Positions 59,101 to 64,000 of a DNA stretch of 64,000 bases are shown here, in pieces. The notes below the pieces were generated by a model. That model saw nothing but the letters and a program-made list of their open reading frames with translations, had not been told where the DNA came from and searched no databases. Origin of the DNA: Macrolepiota albuminosa (lineage: Eukaryota > Basidiomycota > Agaricomycetes > Agaricales > Agaricaceae); NCBI GenBank assembly GCA_027475525.1, contig JAMWFC010000054.1, positions 1,914,468-1,978,467 of the forward strand, given 5' to 3'. How positions within the stretch are numbered: position 1 is the stretch's first letter; every line of letters begins with the position of its first letter. The translations under genes were made by a program, and so were the position numbers.

Positions 59101-61412
59101 ACCCTTATAAGGTGGACTTAATCTGCAGATACTCAGATGTCTGGAACTTTGGACTGAGCTCCAGGGTTCAAGACGCAAACAGGGGAATTTCTAAGATAAG
59201 GAACTTAGTCCAGAGATTGGGTGAAGTTGAAAAAATTAAGGGGATAGAGTTGAGTCAAGAACCAGAGGTTCTAGGATGAGACCCAGTTAGTAAAGTCTAA
59301 GTTGCAAAGTGCATACCAATCTTAAGAGCACATGAACAAATTGAGCATGCCAGCCGAAGCGTGCTAGTCAAGTGTACTAGTCAGTGCATACCAGTTAATC
59401 AAAGGGCATGCAAGCAATTAAATGTAATATCAAGACTAGCAAATACAAGGAGGGGGCTCCTCTATAAGTATTACAGGGTTCCAGAGTGTCTGGGGCAAGT
59501 TCTGGGAAGGCATTGAGTAACGGAAGAGGACTGTATACTGGAGATTGTGTGTGTGGGGCATGCAATCAATTAGCATAGAGGTGAGCCATGATGCGTGATG
59601 CATGATGGCCAGGTTGAATGGTGTGATTCAATTGTTGATCACAGGATAGTGGTCAGGCTGTCAGGTAGTCCTGGAGTCCATGATGCAGAGCTGTCAGGAG
59701 TACTGCGTGATGGTGGGTCTTGATGCTCATGATAGCAGTGTCAGTGGTTGTAATAGTGGGGGGTTGTGTTGTGGGGTCAGAGGAGGGGCCCTGGATGGAG
59801 TTCCAGGTGGGAAGGGTCGTGACAGTATCCAAACGCTAAGAATGCCATACGAATGTGGAGGAAAAAAACTACTTGACATAAGAGCAAGAAATGAGGCAAT
59901 AAAACTGATGAAAGCTAAAAGCTACCTGAAAATGGGCCAAGACTGCCTCAAATGGGCCACAATAGCTGACAAGATCATAAGCACAAAAGTTACAAAAAAA
60001 CCAAAAGCAGGGAACTTCTTAAAGCTTAATCTCTTCCTACAAGATACTATAGTGGACACAAGATCAGGAGAAGGCATGCTGCCAGCCTCTCTGCAAAAAA
60101 CGCTTGGTTATTAGATGGAGACAAAACCCTATTTAAGTTGGAGATTCCCACCAGAGGACCCCTGAGAGATGGGTTCAGAGTCTTTGCAGAAGAAACAGGA
60201 GATGATACCACCAATGTCAACTATAGCAGAAAACCCTATAAAAACCCTACACTAGTAACCATCTATACTGATGGATCCTGTATAAGAGATAGCAAAGGTA
60301 ACACTGCAGCCAGTGCAGGAATCTGGTTTGGGAAGGAAGATCAGAGAAATAAAGCTATAAGAATCCTTCCAGAAATTGCACAGACTAACAATACAAAAGA
60401 GACGATTGTTATCCTGAAAGCAGCCAGATCAGTGCCCAAAGACTAGTCAATCCTAATAAAGAGCAATTCATAGTTGACCTTGGATAATGTAACCAAGCTC
60501 CTAACAAAATGGGAAAACAAAAAGTGGATAGGATCTGCAAACAAGAATATACTAATCCTGCTCATGGCCATCCTACACAAAAGAAAAGGCCTCACACTCC
60601 TAGAAAAAGTAAAGGATCATGCAGAAATAGAAGAAAATGAAGAGGCAGACCTTCTGGCAAACCAAGGCATATAAAAACCTACACCAGACAGAATAGATCT
60701 ACAAATACCTGCTGAATACCAACTACCAGAGGAAAAACTTGCAACCTTAACATAGGCCCTAGCATACAAAGGAATATTAGAATTGACACCGTGGCCAGTA
60801 AGGAGGAGCACCACAATACACCTTGACATGACAAGGTGGGCAGTAGAAGACAGATCAGAGGTGATGCCACCAGACAAAGTCATATGGAAATCACTAAAAA
60901 ATAAGTCTCTAGCCAAGGATATAAGAAATTTCCTGTGGAAAAGTATGCACAACACATATAAACTTGGTAAATACTGGTCCAACATACCTGGATATGAAAA
61001 CAGAGTGACGTGCCCCACATGTAGAGTGGAGGAGTCTCTAGAGCACATCCTTATCAACTGCAAATCCTCAGAGCAAGAAAAGATATGGGACTGTGTAAAA
61101 ATACTGACTGAAGAAAGAAACCTACAGTACTATAAACCAATGCTGGGGAACATATTGGGCTGTGCCATCCCCAGTGGGTACTCCAGTGAGACCTCTGGGG
61201 ATGGGAGATTTAAAATGATTATGACTGCCAAAGCAGGCTGTGAATGGTGCATCATGAGAAACTCTGACCTGAACGCTGAACTCATAGATAACAAACTGAC
61301 AAACAGGCTCAAGGCCACTATAACAAGGAAAGTAAAACTGGATTGCCTAGCAACAGAGGCAGAGAGGTTTGGCAATAAGGCAATCAAGCCTGCGATTGTG
61401 AGAAGCACATAG
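56193..61412 (+). pseudogene. LINE ORF2: endonuclease, RT, RNase H, Cys/His end
   Basis: Endonuclease start at about 56520 (LKFIFLNIKGEGS, then ILVIQEAHLS with the catalytic Glu). The central GDFN-type block is missing, and the domain resumes near 57025 (QIDHIYIKEELI, DYYMVLAML). RT: RGKAAGPDGI at 57834, GWLCPIYKKGNK, LDQEKAYDRI with the first Asp, and LFADDTTMY at 58567 with the second Asp pair. The thumb region runs to 59059, is interrupted by a solo LTR, and resumes at 59830 (QTLRMPYECGGKKLLDIRA). RNase H: VTIYTDGSC at 60258 and EEADLLANQG at 60646. End motif: CPTCRVEESLEHILINC at 61012. Stops and frameshifts occur in every domain. Confidence 0.78.
59060..59824 (-). mobile_element. Solo LTR b (gypsy-type termini), reverse orientation
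   Basis: 765 bp from TGTCAGGTTCCGC to GGGTCGTGACA with a perfect 5 bp duplication gtatc (59055-59059 and 59825-59829). It sits in the LINE ORF2 and splits a frame that is otherwise continuous (PTIG then IQTLRMP). Confidence 0.9.
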
Positions 61413-61648
61413 AAAGGCCTCCTGCAAGAAAACTCATTGCCACTATGGTTGTGGAGAAAGATCATTACAGTTTTAGTGGATATTGGCTGAAAGCCGGGTT
61501 TCACATCTTGTGCATAAAAGCATTTCTGGCAAGGTGGCTCTGCAACTAGTATGCATACACAAGTAACACCATTATGATTTAAAATATATGTCCTGACTAG
61601 TGGAGGTTGACAAACTATGCACTATCCACTATATTACCATGACACCAC

Positions 61649-61668
61649 AAAAAAAAAAAAAAAAAAAA
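61649..61668 (+). other. LINE poly(A) tail
   Basis: Twenty A bases followed by the target-site copy ctatgtgg. Confidence 0.8.
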
Positions 61669-62016
61669 CTATGTGGCTGTGGCCACATAGCGCATTACAC
61701 TACACACCCCCCAATCAGACCAAATTATGGTCTCAAAGCACCATGATGGTCAGGCTATCAGTAAGTCAGGAACAGAGGCTATTGGAGAGTTCCCAGGCTT
61801 TCAGAATAGATTGGCAGTTGCAGAGGTATATTCCATTTTGAAATGCATTGATAGGCTTCTACTTGGACTGAGCGCATCAAGGGGCACACTACAGGCCTAC
61901 AGACACAGGCCATACTTGAGACTCTAGCGATCCTCTTGGACACAGGAAACCACGGACCTTAGCGCTCAATTATAGGAGCTGGTTATCAGTCTAAACCACC
62001 ACTACTAGGCCTCTAG
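61669..62016. other. Unassigned sequence after the LINE
   Basis: It contains a 66-codon plus-strand frame (61727-61927; TEAIGEFPGFQNRLAVAEVY) with protein-like composition but no recognised domain. It may belong with the coding remnant that follows. Confidence 0.3.
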
Positions 62017-63055
62017 CATATACCATTTATTGACTTTGGAGGATTAGAAGACCAAGGGCTCAGGGCACTAGCACAATGGCGGGGACACGACTTTGAACAA
62101 ATCCCGATCAGTTCCATAAAGGAGTTAGCTGTCACGACCCATCACCCGTCACCCCAGCCTGCCACCCCGGCACACCACACGAACCCCGACACGCCCCGAC
62201 TCCTCACCCGCACCCTGGGGCCCTCACGGCTCACGCAAGCGCCCACCCAGTCAGGGGACCCACCCCGGCGCCCGCACCCTGCACCCCGGGCCCCGTCGAT
62301 CGCCCAGCTTCCCATCCTGTACCAACCAACGGGGCCCGACCGATCCCCCGGCGCCACACCCGCACCCGGACAATACGCCGCACAGGACCCAACCGGGACA
62401 ATACAGCGCACAGGACTGGACACGCGAAGCCTAGCTCCGGAACTTACCCAGGCGCCCCGGACCTTAACCGCCGAAGGTATATAGCTGGTAGCCAGTAAAC
62501 CGTTACGGTAGTCTTGATATTGCTATAAACTCGTCTCTATACTCTCTTGTCTATTTCGTACTTGTCTCAATCTATCTGTCTTACTCTCTCAAGTCTCCCG
62601 ACCTTCTAAAAGTCTCACTTCAGTTCTAACTTAGTCTCCCGGTTCCAGTCTCAGTCTCCTGGTCTCAGTCTCTTTCTCCGATCACCCCTCTGCCCTAGCA
62701 AGGCTCTGCCCACTCCCGCCCCGTATTCCGGACTTAGCCCGGGATCCTGCTCTACCTCCTCCTACGAACTCCGGCGCTCCGTAGCCACCCCGCGCCCTAC
62801 CCAAAACTCCAGAACTCACCCGGAGACTCTCTGTAGACTTCGAGTCTGCCTAGTAAGGACCTGCTTGCCCCCGGAGGCCCCCGTTGTCAGCGGAACCTGA
62901 CATTAGCATTAGATGCTGCCATTGGACGAGGCACTTCAATCAGAAGTCTAAAGAATCAGCAGCGACAGAACAGGATATACTCTAGCCTGACATTTTATTC
63001 ATCAAGAATTGATACCAGATTTAGCGCCGGCAGCAGAACTCACAGCGTCTGTTGA
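62017..63055 (+). pseudogene. Unrecognised coding remnant interrupted by solo LTR c
   Basis: Reading from 62017 gives FIDFGGLEDQGLRALAQW, then HDFEQIPISSIKEL up to the LTR at 62130. If the LTR and one ttagc copy are skipped, the same frame continues ALDAAIGRGTSIRSLKNQQ to a TGA at 63053. The frame is open for about 88 codons across the insertion, which suggests former coding sequence. I do not recognise the family. Confidence 0.45.
62130..62902 (+). mobile_element. Solo LTR c (gypsy-type termini), GC-rich
   Basis: 773 bp, begins TGTCACGACCC and ends GCGGAACCTGACA, with a perfect 5 bp duplication ttagc (62125-62129 and 62903-62907). The termini match solo LTRs a and b but the body is different and strikingly C-rich. 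The low number of TpG-type changes suggests a younger insertion than its surroundings. Confidence 0.88.
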
Positions 63056-63295
63056 GGATTTTCCGATCATACCCTGCTAAGGCCTGGCCAATCAGAATTA
63101 CACTAAAAAGTGAGCAGACTCATACAAAGTTTAAGTCAGTTTAGAGTCGCCGTGGCCAATGGGCTATAATGCCGTTGGTCGCCATTGTCCTATGGGTGCC
63201 AGTTGCCGTTGACAGGTCACCGTTACCTACAACCACGAGGAGAGGCGCTAATTGGTAGTGCCATGAATGGACTTATTTTAAAAATATAGTAGCGC
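63056..63295. other. Unassigned sequence before the last LTR
   Basis: 240 bp with a degenerate gccgt-gg-c/gccattg/gccgttg pattern near 63150-63215. No gene. Confidence 0.3.
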
Positions 63296-64000
63296 TGATA
63301 GGACCCCATACAGGATCAGCGCATCAATGGCAGGCTACGGCAATGCGGCACCAGCTCAGGATACCTTAGCGCGTGCTAATTAACCAATTTTGGCGATATT
63401 TGACGGCCAGGTATGGCAAGAAGCAGGTCCGATCAATGATAGCGCTGACGGCAGTAAGAATGACAACTGACAGATGGCATCAGTCACTGACGACAGTGCT
63501 TAGCGAGAAGATTGATGATCTATCAAAAACTGATGGACAGCTTGGTGTTTGCCTTGGCGTCTGACATTGCTTAGCGCCTTGATTTGGTGCCTGACATTGC
63601 TAAGCATTTTGGACAGACAGAAGGGTGATGGATTGATGGTTTAGCATCACGATCTGCCACCTGGCGTTGCTAAGGGTCTTGAATGGACGGTAGGGATCTG
63701 AAACTGTTGGAGCTACCCCTATAAAATTTTCTAGTTTACCGCACTTTGGCAATGGTTAGTCACTGGCGACGGTGAACTCCTTGTAGTATAAAAAGTACTT
63801 ACGGACTTGTACATACGCAACCAAGAACAGAGTTTCCTGCCCTCTTACTCCAGTCTCCCTTACGGTCCAAATCTCATTTATGGTCAGCAATGTCAAAGTT
63901 ATCGGCAGTTGCAGACTCTCACTAACACTTGACACACTCGCGCCTTGCAGCTATGGCAGGCATTAACAATGCTTAGACCTCGCTAAGCTTACCGTGTTCT
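63296..64000 (+). mobile_element. G-family LTR, truncated by the window end
   Basis: It starts tgataggaccccatacagg and follows the G1/G2 LTRs for 705 bp to the window edge, including the tataaaaagtac TATA-like site near 63787. It could be a solo LTR or the 5' LTR of a further complete element in the same orientation. Confidence 0.88.

Larger units (their letters stand above)
53498..61668 (+). mobile_element. LINE (non-LTR retrotransposon), Tad/I-like, degraded
   Basis: It has 5' and 3' ends defined by the ctatgtgg duplication and a 20-base A run (61649-61668). After removing two inserted LTRs its length is about 6.6 kb. ORF1 encodes a gag-like protein with a zinc knuckle. ORF2 has endonuclease, reverse transcriptase, RNase H and a terminal Cys/His motif in that order, as in RNase H-bearing clades such as Tad or I. 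Multiple stops and an endonuclease deletion make it inactive. Confidence 0.8.

Noticed and set aside
1..64000. CRISPR arrays, rRNA genes or tRNA genes
   Set aside because: No spaced identical repeats of CRISPR type, no rRNA-like conserved blocks and no convincing tRNA A/B box pairs with cloverleaf were seen; the organism is a eukaryote.

Overview
The window looks like a transposon-rich piece of a filamentous basidiomycete (Agaricomycete-type) genome. Host genes carry many short (about 45-70 bp) GT-AG introns. There is a Plavaka-type (CMC/Tnp2) transposase of the kind expanded in Agaricomycetes, a Ngaro/DIRS tyrosine-recombinase retroelement, Ty3/gypsy elements and a LINE. I cannot name the species.

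Layout. 1-5.8 kb: three minus-strand genes, namely a partial hypothetical protein, an intact three-exon Plavaka transposase and a small coiled-coil-like hypothetical protein. 6.8-10.2 kb: conserved host genes, a coatomer zeta subunit (COPI) and, only 69 bp away on the other strand, a predicted seven-helix membrane protein with a long charged tail. 11.6-20.4 kb: two intact tandem copies of a secreted calcineurin-like metallophosphoesterase/5'-nucleotidase gene (about 620 aa, 19 introns each), separated by repeats that include a TA-flanked Tc1/mariner-like element. 21.5-49.8 kb: three nested retroelements. A degraded Ngaro-like element with split direct repeats was hit in its 5' repeat by gypsy element G1 (27161-49660), and G1 was hit in pol by the related element G2 (33081-44289). 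G1 and G2 each carry an antisense, intron-containing accessory gene between integrase and the 3' LTR. 49.8-53.5 kb: AT-rich sequence with tandem repeats and a small ORF with a VHL beta-like domain. 53.5-61.7 kb: a degraded LINE with target-site duplication and poly(A), interrupted by two solo LTRs. 61.7-64 kb: coding remnants, a third solo LTR and the start of another G-family LTR running out of the window.

The host genes are intact; most element ORFs are dead. Several stops are CGA-to-TGA changes that differ between G1 and G2, which points to CpG deamination after insertion. Six places in the window, in unrelated sequence contexts, show an exact back-to-back duplication of 77 bp. That shared length suggests assembly joints (unmerged k-mer overlaps) rather than biology, and it affects the reading of one integrase, one LTR and one terminal inverted repeat.
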